From Flavobacteriaceae bacterium (GTDB lineage Bacteria > Bacteroidota > Bacteroidia > Flavobacteriales > Flavobacteriaceae): a stretch of 64,000 bases of DNA. Below, piece after piece: positions 51,410-61,556 of this stretch (positions are counted from its first letter, which is position 1; each line of letters opens with the position of its first letter). The stretch lies in NCBI GenBank assembly GCA_026988355.1, contig JALSLK010000089.1:1-64000 (forward strand), read 5' to 3'. Below the pieces are notes generated by a model. That model was not told the origin of the DNA and made no database searches. It saw only the letters and a program-made list of their open reading frames with translations. Position numbers and translations under genes: made by a program.

Positions 51410-52807
51410 ATGAAAAAAAATATACAATTATTTTTGATGTTTATAACCTTGACAGGTTATGCTACAACCTATCATGTTGGTTCCACAAGAGCTTATGTTT
51501 CGCCACGAGCACTCTATTCAGCTAACATTGTACAAAATGGAGATATTATCGAAATTGATGAAGAAACTTATATTGGTAATGCAGCTTTGGCCGTTTGGAA
51601 TAGAGACAATTTAATAATTAGAGGTGTGGGAGGAAAACCACATTTAGTTGCAAATGGGCAATACATTTTTGGAAAAGGAATTTGGGTTTGTGCAGGTAAT
51701 AATATTACGGTAGAGAACATTGAGTTTTCAGGAGCCACAGTACCTGATCAAAATGGTGCAGGAATTAGATTGGATGGTAATGGTTTAACGATTAGATATT
51801 GTTATTTTCATGATAATGAAAACGGAATTTTGACAAATAATTCTAATGTTGGAGATATTTTAATAGAGTATTCCGAATTTAATCATAATGGTTTTGGCGC
51901 TGGTTTTACGCATAATTTATATATAGGTCATGTAAATAAACTAACTTTTAGATATAATTATTCGCACCATGCACTTGTAGGACATAATCTAAAATCTAGA
52001 GCAAATGAAAATTATATTATGTATAATCGAATAATGGATGAACAAACTGGTAGATCTAGTAGATTAATTGATTTGCCAAATGGTGGGTTTTCGATTATCA
52101 TGGGAAATTTATTGATGCAAGGGTCAAACGCAGAAAATAATAATTTGGTTGGTTACGGTTTAGAAGGTTTGTCAAATGCTAATAATAAATTGTATTTAAT
52201 AAATAACACGTTGGTTAATAAAAGAGGTACATGTAATTTTATACATATACAAGGAGGAACCACAATTGCAAATATTACAAATAATATATTTACAGGAATT
52301 GGAAATGTAATTAATGGAACTACTACTACAATGTCAAATAATGTTATTGAAGCAACAATAAGTAATATGAATTTTGTAGATGAAGCAAATTACGATTATC
52401 ATCTAAATTCAAACTCGCCAGCAATAAATGTAGGAACAGCAGTAAGTTCGGTTAATGGAAATTCACTTACTCCAAACATGCAGTATATACATCCTACTGC
52501 TTTTGAGACACGACCTACAGGCACGACTATTGATGTTGGTGCTTACGAATATGATTCAACAGTTTTTATAAATGATTTTTTATTAGAGGATGTTACAATC
52601 TATCCAAATCCAATACAACGTAGTTTTAATATTAAATTAAATGATAATGTATTAGAAAAGGTTATTGTTTTTAATGAATTAGGTAAAAAAATATATAAAA
52701 ACACATTTACTAAAGTGAATATATTACACTTAAAATCAGGTATTTATTATGTGAAAATAGTTTTAAAAAATGGAAAAACAGCTATTAAAAAAATAATTAA
52801 GTCTTAA
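51410..52807 (+). CDS. right-handed parallel beta-helix secreted protein with T9SS sorting domain (paralogue)
   Basis: LTIRYCYFHDNENGILTNNSN; C-terminal VTIYPNPIQRSFNIKL...LKSGIYYVKIVLKNGKTAIKKIIKS. Confidence 0.88.
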   Translation: MKKNIQLFLMFITLTGYATTYHVGSTRAYVSPRALYSANIVQNGDIIEIDEETYIGNAALAVWNRDNLIIRGVGGKPHLVANGQYIFGKGIWVCAGNNITVENIEFSGATVPDQNGAGIRLDGNGLTIRYCYFHDNENGILTNNSNVGDILIEYSEFNHNGFGAGFTHNLYIGHVNKLTFRYNYSHHALVGHNLKSRANENYIMYNRIMDEQTGRSSRLIDLPNGGFSIIMGNLLMQGSNAENNNLVGYGLEGLSNANNKLYLINNTLVNKRGTCNFIHIQGGTTIANITNNIFTGIGNVINGTTTTMSNNVIEATISNMNFVDEANYDYHLNSNSPAINVGTAVSSVNGNSLTPNMQYIHPTAFETRPTGTTIDVGAYEYDSTVFINDFLLEDVTIYPNPIQRSFNIKLNDNVLEKVIVFNELGKKIYKNTFTKVNILHLKSGIYYVKIVLKNGKTAIKKIIKS

Positions 52808-55704
52808 ATTATAGCGTTCCATAGTATACTAACTGGATGTTCTGTTTTTCTTTTTGTACCATCCATAATTTGATGTCTACAACTTGTTCCTGCAACTGCA
52901 AGCTCTACATCTATTGCTATATTTCTTATCTTCGGAAAAATGGAATTTTCTCCTATTTGCATACTTATATCATAATGTTCTTTTTCGTAACCAAACGATC
53001 CTGCCATACCACAACAACCTGTGTTTAATAAGGTAACATTGTAATTATCTGGGATATTGAGCATTGCATAAGTTGCTTGGGATGTCGATAATGCTTTTTG
53101 ATGGCAATGTGTATGGATTTTAATTGTTTTTGCTTCTTTTGTAAATTGCGAAGCGTTTATGTTTCCAATAGTTATTTCAGACGAAATAAATTCTTCTATA
53201 GTATGTGTATTTTTTGCTATTTGTTGTGCTAATATATTTTCATTTGCTAGTCGTAAGTATTCATCTTTAAAGGTTAAAATAGCAGATGGTTCGATACCTA
53301 CTAATGGAGTTTCAGTAGAAATTTTATCATAAAACACAGCTACATTTTTATTTGCATTTTTTTTTGCTTCTGCTAAAAAACCTTTTGATATTTGTGCTCG
53401 CCCACTTTCTGTATGATTGGTAACAAGGATATTATAGTTTAATTTTTGTAGTAAATTATAAGTGTCGATACCAACTTGTACATCATATAGATTTGTAAAT
53501 TCGTCTATAAAAAGATATATAGATTTTAAGGTTTCTTTTTTATTTGGCTTTTGTTTTTTGATCCAATCTCGAAAGGTTTGTTTCGCATATTTTGGAATAG
53601 TACGTTCTTTTGCAATACCTAAAAAGGATTTTGTTATTTTTCTGTTTGCTATAAAATTAGCAAGTGTAGGAGAGAGGTATGCAATTTTAGCATATTTACT
53701 GGTATTAATTCCAAATAATTTATCTCTAAAGCTAGGTGTGTTACTTTTGTGATATTGGTATAGAAATTCGGATTTTAAGGAAGCGACATCTACACTACTT
53801 GGACATTCGCTAGCACAAGCTTTACAGCTAATACACAAATCGAATACCTCTTTAAGTTCTTTGTAATCAAACTTATTTATTTTATCAGAATTCGTTAAAA
53901 ATTCTCGCAATGCATTTGCTCTTGCTCTTGTCGTATCTTTTTCATTTTTTGTAGCCCTATAACTTGGACACATGGTTCCTCCTGCACTTATTGGTTTTCT
54001 ACAATCGCCAGATCCGTTACATTTTTCTGCCAATCGAAGTATGCCTTGATTGTCATCAAAATTAAGAATAGTTTCTATTTTTGGTTCTTCTCTATCCGCT
54101 TTATAACGTAAGGATGCATTCATTTTATATGCATCTATAATTTTTCCTTTATTGAATATATTATTACTATCAAATACTACTTTAATTTGCTTTAAAAGCT
54201 CGTAATTTTTATTGCCAATTAGTAACGGAATGAATTCGGATCGTACAATTCCATCGCCATGTTCTCCACTAAATGAGCCTTTGTATTTTTTGACGAGTAG
54301 TGCTACTTTATTGGTTATTTCTCTGAAAAGTCGTACGTCTGTATTTTTTTTTAGATTTAAGATTGGTCGTAGGTGTAATTCACCAGCACCTGCATGTGCA
54401 TAGTAGACTGCTTTTTGTTTAAAATCGTCCATCATTTGTGTAAACTCCGAAATGTAATTTGGCAAATCTTCTAGCGCAACTGCTGTATCTTCTATACATG
54501 CTACGGCTTTGTTATCGCCAATTATATTTCCTAATAATCCCAAACCTGCTTTTCGTAAATTGATTACTTTTTTTATGGCATTATCCTTGATTTTTACGTG
54601 TGCATATCCAAAATTTTCTCGCTGTAAAGTTGCAATTAAATTGTCTGCCAATTGTTGGACTTCTTTTTGTGAGTCTGCACGAACTTCTAACATTAATATT
54701 GCTTCTGGATCTCCTTGTATAAAAAAACGATTCTTTACTTGTTCTCTATTGCTTTTTGTACAATCTAATATGGTTTTGTCCATTAGTTCGCACATAAATA
54801 GATTGTGTTTCATTGCAACTTGAACGGCTTTTAAACTTTCTAAAATACTATAAAAATGCGATGCTATTAATATCGTATTATTTGGAGGTAAATCATTTAA
54901 TTTTAGCTTTATACTGGTTGTTAATGATAGTGTTCCTTCGCTACCACAAAGTAAAGATGAAAGATTGATTTTTTCTTCATTTCCACCAAAAAGATTAAAG
55001 TCAAGAAGTTTGTCAATTGCATATCCTGTATTTCTACGATGAATTTCTTTTTTTGGAAACTTGTCTTTAATTTCTTGTTGTTTTTTTTCGTCAGATAATT
55101 CCGTAAGAATACAATTGTAAATCTTGTTTTCAAGCGAATCGCCAATCGCTTTTTGCTTAAATTCTTGTTTGTTTAAGGCTTGAAATTTCACTTCGGAGCC
55201 ATCACTTAATAAAGTGTCTAATTCCAATACTTTATCTCTTGTTACACCATATTGAATGGAAGTTGTGCCTGAAGAATTATTACCTACCATTCCGCCAATC
55301 ATACACCGATTTGATGTTGATGTATTTGGTCCAAAAAACAATCCGTGAGGTTTTAAATATTGATTGAGTTCGTCTCTAATAACGCCTGGTTGTACAGTAA
55401 CTGTTTTTTCTTGTTTGTTAAAATCTAATATTTTAGTGAAGTATTTTGAAATGTCGACTACAATTCCTTCGCCAACACATTGTCCAGCAAGCGAAGTTCC
55501 TGCCGCTCTTGGTATTAAGGTTGTTTCGTGTTTTGTGGCAAAATGGATTAACTCTTTTAAATCCTTTTTGGTTTTTGGAAAAGCTACGGCAAGTGGTATT
55601 TTTCGATAAACAGACGCATCTGTAGCATATATACTTAAATGTAAATCGTCGTAAAATAATTCTCCTTTAAGTTTACTATTAAGGTTTATTAGTTGGTTTG
55701 TCAT
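52804..55704 (-). CDS. FAD-binding and Fe-S-binding fused oxidoreductase (D-2-hydroxyacid dehydrogenase type)
   Basis: LIPRAAGTSLAGQCVGEGIVVDIS; CISCKACASECPSSVD; CCGMAGSFGYE. Confidence 0.92.
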   Translation of the reverse strand: MTNQLINLNSKLKGELFYDDLHLSIYATDASVYRKIPLAVAFPKTKKDLKELIHFATKHETTLIPRAAGTSLAGQCVGEGIVVDISKYFTKILDFNKQEKTVTVQPGVIRDELNQYLKPHGLFFGPNTSTSNRCMIGGMVGNNSSGTTSIQYGVTRDKVLELDTLLSDGSEVKFQALNKQEFKQKAIGDSLENKIYNCILTELSDEKKQQEIKDKFPKKEIHRRNTGYAIDKLLDFNLFGGNEEKINLSSLLCGSEGTLSLTTSIKLKLNDLPPNNTILIASHFYSILESLKAVQVAMKHNLFMCELMDKTILDCTKSNREQVKNRFFIQGDPEAILMLEVRADSQKEVQQLADNLIATLQRENFGYAHVKIKDNAIKKVINLRKAGLGLLGNIIGDNKAVACIEDTAVALEDLPNYISEFTQMMDDFKQKAVYYAHAGAGELHLRPILNLKKNTDVRLFREITNKVALLVKKYKGSFSGEHGDGIVRSEFIPLLIGNKNYELLKQIKVVFDSNNIFNKGKIIDAYKMNASLRYKADREEPKIETILNFDDNQGILRLAEKCNGSGDCRKPISAGGTMCPSYRATKNEKDTTRARANALREFLTNSDKINKFDYKELKEVFDLCISCKACASECPSSVDVASLKSEFLYQYHKSNTPSFRDKLFGINTSKYAKIAYLSPTLANFIANRKITKSFLGIAKERTIPKYAKQTFRDWIKKQKPNKKETLKSIYLFIDEFTNLYDVQVGIDTYNLLQKLNYNILVTNHTESGRAQISKGFLAEAKKNANKNVAVFYDKISTETPLVGIEPSAILTFKDEYLRLANENILAQQIAKNTHTIEEFISSEITIGNINASQFTKEAKTIKIHTHCHQKALSTSQATYAMLNIPDNYNVTLLNTGCCGMAGSFGYEKEHYDISMQIGENSIFPKIRNIAIDVELAVAGTSCRHQIMDGTKRKTEHPVSILWNAII

Positions 55705-55720
55705 GTGTAATTAAAACAGC

Positions 55721-56056
55721 TTAGTTAATTTGTTCTCCGTTCTTAATAATTTCATTTGATTTTAATAAAACGACATCTTTTCCTTTTTGAATACCAAGAA
55801 TAAGGCATTCGCTTAAAAAATTAGCTATTTGTTTTGGTTTAAAATTAATCACTGCTGTAACTTGTTTTCCTAGTAGTTCTTTTTTATTGTATAAGGTTGT
55901 TATTTGTGCAGATGTTTTTTTAATTCCCAATGCTCCAAAATCAATTTTTATCTGATATGCAGGTTTGTGTGCTTTTGGAAAGTCTTGCACTTCTATTATT
56001 GTTCCGATTCTAATATCTACTTTGGTAAAATCTTCGTAAAGGATTATATTTTTCAT
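55721..56056 (-). CDS. tRNA-binding domain protein, CsaA-like
   Basis: FTKVDIRIGTIIEVQDFPKAHKPAYQIKIDFG. Confidence 0.9.
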   Translation of the reverse strand: MKNIILYEDFTKVDIRIGTIIEVQDFPKAHKPAYQIKIDFGALGIKKTSAQITTLYNKKELLGKQVTAVINFKPKQIANFLSECLILGIQKGKDVVLLKSNEIIKNGEQIN

Positions 56057-56062
56057 ACGTAT

Positions 56063-56521
56063 TTATTTAAACATTTTTTTAAAAACCCATGGAGGTCCAA
56101 TTAGTAAAAATTGTAAATCTTTAAAAAAAGAAGGTTTTTTGCCTTCGATATGATGCCCATAAAATTGTCCAACCCATGCAATAGCAAAAATAATTAGTGA
56201 TGCATACAAAAGAGGTACTTGTTTTCCTAAATAATAATTGCCGAGAATACAAAGTGCCGAAAATAGAAACATTCTTAAAAAAGTTTTAAAAGATAATCGC
56301 AGATAAAAAGCCAATATAGGGATAAGTATTAGGGTTCCCCAATTTTCGATAAGTGGATTTGATAATCCAATATTTTTTTGTAAAAAAGTACTATTAATAC
56401 TCATAAATAGACCAATAATACTAAAATAAATTGCTGGTACGCAAATAAGGTGTATCGTCTGATTGGTTTTATTTTGATGGCTTATTGCATATTCATCAAA
56501 CCAATTTTGTAGTGGTTTCAT
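56063..56521 (-). CDS. Mpo1-like (DUF962) membrane protein
   Basis: WFDEYAISHQNKTNQTIHLICVPAIYFSIIG; VGQFYGHHIEGKKPSFFKDLQFLLIGPPWV. Confidence 0.9.
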   Translation of the reverse strand: MKPLQNWFDEYAISHQNKTNQTIHLICVPAIYFSIIGLFMSINSTFLQKNIGLSNPLIENWGTLILIPILAFYLRLSFKTFLRMFLFSALCILGNYYLGKQVPLLYASLIIFAIAWVGQFYGHHIEGKKPSFFKDLQFLLIGPPWVFKKMFK

Positions 56522-56687
56522 TTTGAAAGTTTAGTTGCGACCAAGTTACGATTATGGTTATTGGTAGGCAAATTATTATTTGAAAAATAATATCGTTAAA
56601 AAATGAATATTTTTTTTAATATCGAATCTCGATATTAAGGAGTTGTATTCCAAAGAAAAAGCCGAAGATAAATCTTCGACTTTTTTG

Positions 56688-56761
56688 TAGCGAGAAGGAG
56701 ATTTGAACTCCTGACCTCCGGGTTATGAATCCGACGCTCTAACCAACTGAGCTACCTCGCC
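56688..56761 (-). tRNA. tRNA-Met (CAT)
   Basis: GGCGAGGTAGCTCAGTTGGTTAGAGCGTCGGATTCATAACCCGGAGGTCAGGAGTTCAAATCTCCTTCTCGCTA folds as a cloverleaf; CCA not encoded. Confidence 0.95.
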
Positions 56762-56923
56762 ATAATTACTTACAGAAAAAGATATTTTGTAAGCGGATGC
56801 AAATATAGAAACATATTTAATTATGACAAGAAAAATTGATTAAAAATAATTTAAAATTAGTTTTAAAAAGATTTTTTTATCTTCAATTATTATATATATT
56901 GTCATCGATTAAAATTATATGAA

Positions 56924-57313
56924 ATGTCAAAAAAAACAAAGTTTGAGATAGAGTTTCCAGTACATGCATCCTCTTCTTTTTTGCATCATTATTTGTCTTC
57001 TCCTGATGGATTAAGTGAGTGGTTTGCAGATAATGTAAATTCTAGAGGAGAAATATTTACCTTTTTTTGGGATGATTCTGAGGAACAAGCAAAACAAAAA
57101 ATATTTAATAAAGAAGAAAGAGTACAATATAGATGGTTAGAAGACGAAGATGAAGACGAAGATTTTTATTTTGAGTTTAAAATTATTGTAGACGAATTGA
57201 CAAATGATGTGTCTTTAATTGTAACCGATTTTGCTGAAGAAAATGAATTAGAAGAGTCTAAGATGTTTTGGGAGAGTCAAATAGACAATTTAAAGCATAA
57301 GATAGGAGCTTAA
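56924..57313 (+). CDS. START-like domain protein
   Basis: KFEIEFPVHASSSFLHHYLSSPDGLSEWFADNVN. Confidence 0.85.
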   Translation: MSKKTKFEIEFPVHASSSFLHHYLSSPDGLSEWFADNVNSRGEIFTFFWDDSEEQAKQKIFNKEERVQYRWLEDEDEDEDFYFEFKIIVDELTNDVSLIVTDFAEENELEESKMFWESQIDNLKHKIGA

Positions 57314-57353
57314 ATATAAAGTATTTATTGCGTATATTTAAATAATTTTAGAA

Positions 57354-58178
57354 ATGATAAATTTTAATGGAGAAATTATAGCAAAATCAGCTATCAATTT
57401 GACATTTAACAACCGTGCCTTTTCTTATGGCGATTCTCTTTTCGATACCAATAAATTTGTGGATGGTAAAATTCAATTTAGTGAAGATCATTATTTTAGA
57501 TTAATGGCTTCTATGCGTATGCTTCGCATGGAAATTCCAATGTACTTTACCTTAGATTTTTTTGAGATGGAGATTGTAAAGACAATACAAGCAAACGGTT
57601 TTACGAATAAAGCTAGGGTTAAATTTACTATTTTTAGAGAAGATGGTGGTTTTTATACGCCAAATACAAATAAAATAAACTTTCTTATAGAGGTAAATCA
57701 ATTAAAAATTTCTAAAGTTGAAAATTATAGTATTGGTCTTTTTAAAGATTACTATATAAATTCGGGATTATTATCTACACTTAAAACGAATAATAGAATT
57801 TTAAATGTTGTAGCAAGTATTTATGCTTCCGAAAATAATTTGGATAATTGCATTTTACTCAATGAAAAAAAGAATGTAGTGGAAGCAACCAATGCAAATA
57901 TATTTTTAGTTAAAGGGAATACAATAATTACACCTGCTTTAACGGAAGGTTGTGTTAAAGGTATTATGCGGAAAAAAGTAATTGAAATGATACGTGAAAT
58001 AGGTATGTTTGTTTTAGAAGAATCTGAAATATCTCCATTTGACCTACAAAAAGCGGATTCTATATTTATCACAAATTCTATTATTGGTATTCAGGAGGTA
58101 AAAAAGTATAGAAAAAAAACGTTTAATTCTTTTTTTGTAAATACAATAAAATCAGATTTTAAAGAATACCATCAATAG
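57354..58178 (+). CDS. class IV aminotransferase
   Basis: NRAFSYGDSLFDTNKFVDG; VVEATNANIFLVKGNTIITPALTEGCVKGIMRKKVIE. Confidence 0.88.
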   Translation: MINFNGEIIAKSAINLTFNNRAFSYGDSLFDTNKFVDGKIQFSEDHYFRLMASMRMLRMEIPMYFTLDFFEMEIVKTIQANGFTNKARVKFTIFREDGGFYTPNTNKINFLIEVNQLKISKVENYSIGLFKDYYINSGLLSTLKTNNRILNVVASIYASENNLDNCILLNEKKNVVEATNANIFLVKGNTIITPALTEGCVKGIMRKKVIEMIREIGMFVLEESEISPFDLQKADSIFITNSIIGIQEVKKYRKKTFNSFFVNTIKSDFKEYHQ

Positions 58179-58185
58179 GTTAATG

Positions 58186-58995
58186 TTATTCGCTTTTTAA
58201 ATGAATAACTTCTTTTTTGACCTTTCCTTTTTTATTTGTTTTGTGACTTTCGTAACAATTTATTACAGCATTTACAATCTGCAAATCACTAGCCTTTCTA
58301 ATAAAACGTTTAGAATAATTGCAATCTTTTAATAAATCATGTAATTCATCTCTAGTCATACTAAGGTACTCAAGCATGATTTCGCGATTAAAATTTTGTT
58401 CCATAATTTCACGTAACTGATCGTCTTTACGTAATTTTTTTAGTTTTTTCATCTCTTTAGGTCGTTTGCCTAATTTTTGATACCAAAAATCTACAGGATT
58501 AAATACAGCAGCAAGAGGAGATTCGTAGTTTCGAGAAGTAGGTCTGCCAATTTCGAATGCTTGTGCAAGACCATTGATATGAATTCTTGTTGGAGTAGAA
58601 GCAGGTACACTTTTAGCATCAATTGCAAGAACTCCAACTAAATTGTGTGCTTTTACTTTTACTTCTTTAATATCTACAATTTTTTCATGTATTGCAATTT
58701 TTATTTTATCATTTTTAAGCAAATCGTTAGTCACTTTTAGTTTTATAGATTCGTATCCGATATATGAAATATGTAAAGTGTCATTCTTTTTTGCAGAAAT
58801 CGAAAATTCACCAAATCTATTTGTAATAGTCCCTACTACCGAATTTAAATTAAGTACATGAGCACTTTTTAAAGGAAAACGTGTTTTAACATCAATAATT
58901 CTACCTTTTAATGTGTATTTCGCTTCTTCGTTGTTCTGTGATATAGCAGAAAAGGAAACAATAACTAAGAGTATATAAAATAGTGTTTTTTGCAT
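58186..58995 (-). CDS. carboxypeptidase-regulatory-like domain protein
   Basis: YTLKGRIIDVKTRFPLKSAHVLNLNSVVGTITNRFGEFSISAKKNDTLHISYIGYE. Confidence 0.82.
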   Translation of the reverse strand: MQKTLFYILLVIVSFSAISQNNEEAKYTLKGRIIDVKTRFPLKSAHVLNLNSVVGTITNRFGEFSISAKKNDTLHISYIGYESIKLKVTNDLLKNDKIKIAIHEKIVDIKEVKVKAHNLVGVLAIDAKSVPASTPTRIHINGLAQAFEIGRPTSRNYESPLAAVFNPVDFWYQKLGKRPKEMKKLKKLRKDDQLREIMEQNFNREIMLEYLSMTRDELHDLLKDCNYSKRFIRKASDLQIVNAVINCYESHKTNKKGKVKKEVIHLKSE

Positions 58996-59281
58996 GTGTA
59001 AATTTACTTTTTTAATAGAGATATCATGTTAAAAAAAAGGTAAAAAATAAAACATTGTAATTTGTTCTAAATAGAAACGATCAGGACAAACTCATATTTT
59101 TTAAATTTTATTAAAAATTAGTGTTTTGTGTTTTGAGAGTAGTTCAATTTTTAAATTGATGAAAAACTAATACTTTGAAAACTAATGAATTTCGTTTTTA
59201 AAAAATAAAGTGTGCGTTTGCTCTATAGAAACGATATAGTGTATTTTAAATAGCTAATTAATTTATTGTGTAATATTTTTG

Positions 59282-59365
59282 TGCACCTAACAGGACTTGA
59301 ACCTGCACGTCTGTTAAGACACGAGCCCCTCAAGCCCGCGCGTCTACCAATTCCGCCATAGATGC
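59282..59365 (-). tRNA. tRNA-Leu (GAG)
   Basis: GCATCTATGGCGGAATTGGTAGACGCGCGGGCTTGAGGGGCTCG...GCAGGTTCAAGTCCTGTTAGGTGCA; class II tRNA with variable arm. Confidence 0.9.
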
Positions 59366-59385
59366 AGTAGAAGTTTTTATATTAA

Positions 59386-59419
59386 AAAAAGCTATTCGAT
59401 ACGATGCGAATAGCTTTTT
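59386..59419. terminator. hairpin between the tRNA-Lys and tRNA-Leu genes
   Basis: AAAAAGCTATTCG ... CGAATAGCTTTTT. Confidence 0.7.
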
Positions 59420-59421
59420 AG

Positions 59422-59494
59422 TGACCGGGCTGGGGCTCGAACCCAGGACCCTCTCCTTAAAAGGGAGATGCTCTACCAACTGAGCTACCTGGTC
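59422..59494 (-). tRNA. tRNA-Lys (TTT)
   Basis: GACCAGGTAGCTCAGTTGGTAGAGCATCTCCCTTTTAAGGAGAGGGTCCTGGGTTCGAGCCCCAGCCCGGTCA cloverleaf. Confidence 0.95.
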
Positions 59495-59598
59495 ATTTCT
59501 TTTCTTTAGCGGTTGCAAATATACTACCATAAATTAAATCTGCAAGTATTTTTTTATTTTTTTTTAACTTATTTTTGTATTCTTAAAATGAATAAATT

Positions 59599-60126
59599 AT
59601 GAAATTAGTAATTGTAGGATATATGGCAAGCGGTAAGTCAATTATTGCTAATAAGTTAAGTGAAATGAATGGTTTTTTACATCTAGATTTAGATGATTAT
59701 ATAGAAGAAAAAGAAAAACAAACAATTGCTAAAATATTTGAAACAAAGGGAGAAATATATTTTAGAAAAGTTGAAAATAGGTATTTAAAAGAATTGTTAA
59801 CCTCTGATAAAGAATTTGTTTTATCTGTAGGAGGAGGAACGCCTTGTTATGCAGATAATATAAAAATAATACAAAAACACGCAATTTCTTTTTATTTAAA
59901 AGCAAGTATTGTTACTATTTATGATAGACTGCAGCAAGAGAAAAGTAAAAGACCATTAGTACGTAATATTTCTAATTCCGATTTAAAAGAATTTATAGCC
60001 AAGCATCTTTTTGAAAGAAGAACTTTTTATGAAAAGGCAAACCACCAAATAGTAGTTGATAATAAATCTATAAATGAAATTGTTGCGGAGATTAATTATT
60101 CTAAAAATGCAATGGACTGTTTTTGA
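59599..60126 (+). CDS. aroK: shikimate kinase
   Basis: MKLVIVGYMASGKSIIANKLSE, FLHLDLDDYIEEKE, VLSVGGGTPCY. Confidence 0.93.
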   Translation: MKLVIVGYMASGKSIIANKLSEMNGFLHLDLDDYIEEKEKQTIAKIFETKGEIYFRKVENRYLKELLTSDKEFVLSVGGGTPCYADNIKIIQKHAISFYLKASIVTIYDRLQQEKSKRPLVRNISNSDLKEFIAKHLFERRTFYEKANHQIVVDNKSINEIVAEINYSKNAMDCF

Positions 60127-60593
60127 TTAAATTCTACGGTTATATGTTCTTGTATGGAAGTAGAAAGTGAAATACCTTTAAAATCGGCTTTTACAGGAAA
60201 TTTTTTGTGATTTCGATTAACTAGTACCGCAGTTTTAAATTGTTTTACCGGAACATTTAAAAAATGTTTTATGGCATAAATTAGTGTAGCTCCTGAATTT
60301 AATACATCATCTACTAGCACAATAGATTTGTTAGTATAATTTTTAGAGTGGATGGAAGTAGTAATTTGATGTAATGGCTGTTTCTTATTAATTAAAACTT
60401 CGCATAGTGTTATTTTAAAATCCGAAATATCCTCTAGTATCAGTTTGATTTTTTTTGCAAAAAGAAATCCATTATTTGCGATTCCAGCGAGAATAATTTC
60501 CGTTTCATTTGCATTATTTTCATAAATTTGAAATGCAATTCGTCTTATTTTATATTGAATCTCTTGATGTGTTAAAATGATTGATTTTGGCAT
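60096..60593 (-). CDS. phosphoribosyltransferase family protein (PyrR-like)
   Basis: PRPP loop VLVDDVLNSGATLIYAI. Confidence 0.85.
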   Translation of the reverse strand: MPKSIILTHQEIQYKIRRIAFQIYENNANETEIILAGIANNGFLFAKKIKLILEDISDFKITLCEVLINKKQPLHQITTSIHSKNYTNKSIVLVDDVLNSGATLIYAIKHFLNVPVKQFKTAVLVNRNHKKFPVKADFKGISLSTSIQEHITVEFNQKQSIAFLE

Positions 60594-60604
60594 GTTTTTA
60601 CGCT

Positions 60605-61189
60605 TTATTTTTTTTCAAATATAGCAAACAATTCCATTCCTTTACGTGGTTTTATTGAATTATAAGAAGTTTCTAATGTCTTTATATGAAATAATTTGGA
60701 AAAACGATTCTGATACTCTTCTTTTGAACCTCCAAACGGTGGTCCTTGTTCTGTAAGTGGGAACTGAAATAATACACCTGCAATTTTTCCATGAACAGAA
60801 AGTAATTCAGCCATTTTTGTTACATAATTATCACGTAAATGTGGTTGTATAGCACAATAAAAAGTTTGTTCAATAATTAAATCATAAGTGTCGTTTAAAG
60901 CAAAGAAGTTGCCATGTAGCAAGTTGTTTTTTGGAAAATCAGGCATTCGTTTTGCTAAATTATTTAGAGGTGTCTTTACTAAATCAATAACAAAGATATT
61001 AGTAAAGCCTTTGTGGTGTAGGTATTCTGCTTCATGGCTGTTACCTGCGCCTGGAATTAGTATTTTAAGATTTTTGTCTTCGAGTTGGTCAATATACTCT
61101 TTTAAAGGCGTAGTAATAGTGCCGACATCCCAACCAATTTGGTTTGTATCGTATCTGCTTTTCCAAAATTCTTTATTCGGATTCATCAT
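60605..61189 (-). CDS. TPMT-family SAM-dependent methyltransferase
   Basis: NKEFWKSRYDTNQIGWDVG, KILIPGAGNSHEAEYLHHKGF, EQTFYCAI. Confidence 0.9.
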   Translation of the reverse strand: MMNPNKEFWKSRYDTNQIGWDVGTITTPLKEYIDQLEDKNLKILIPGAGNSHEAEYLHHKGFTNIFVIDLVKTPLNNLAKRMPDFPKNNLLHGNFFALNDTYDLIIEQTFYCAIQPHLRDNYVTKMAELLSVHGKIAGVLFQFPLTEQGPPFGGSKEEYQNRFSKLFHIKTLETSYNSIKPRKGMELFAIFEKK

Positions 61190-61550
61190 AGTTATTATAA
61201 TCGTCTATATCTCTTCTATCTTTTTTTGTAGGTCTACCTTCTCCTTTTTTTCGATAATAATCTTTTGCAAACCGTAACATTTCTAGATTTTCAAATGCTT
61301 CTTTTGGCGTAATGTCTTTTCTGTATAAATCAACTAGTTTAGCACCAACTCTATTCTTTGGAGTGTCTAGTACTAAAAACTCGTAATTTATTTGATTTTT
61401 TCGAACAATTACTTTCTCTCCAGTAAATATTTCTTTAGAAGGTTTTATATTTTTTGAATTAATTTTTATATGCCCTTTTTTACATGCTTGTGTCGCAAGA
61501 CTTCTAGTTTTAAAATATCTGGTACACCAAAGGTATTTATCGATTCTCAT
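61173..61550 (-). CDS. S4 domain RNA-binding protein (Hsp15-like)
   Basis: MRIDKYLWCTRYFKTRSLATQACKKGHIKINSKNIKPS. Confidence 0.9.
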   Translation of the reverse strand: MRIDKYLWCTRYFKTRSLATQACKKGHIKINSKNIKPSKEIFTGEKVIVRKNQINYEFLVLDTPKNRVGAKLVDLYRKDITPKEAFENLEMLRFAKDYYRKKGEGRPTKKDRRDIDDYNNYDESE

Positions 61551-61556
61551 TTTTAT

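Noticed and set aside
59330-59530. 66-aa ORF containing QVAQLVEHLPFKERVLGSSPSPVTK
   Set aside because: Translation across the tRNA-Lys/tRNA-Leu genes, a well-known false ORF pattern.
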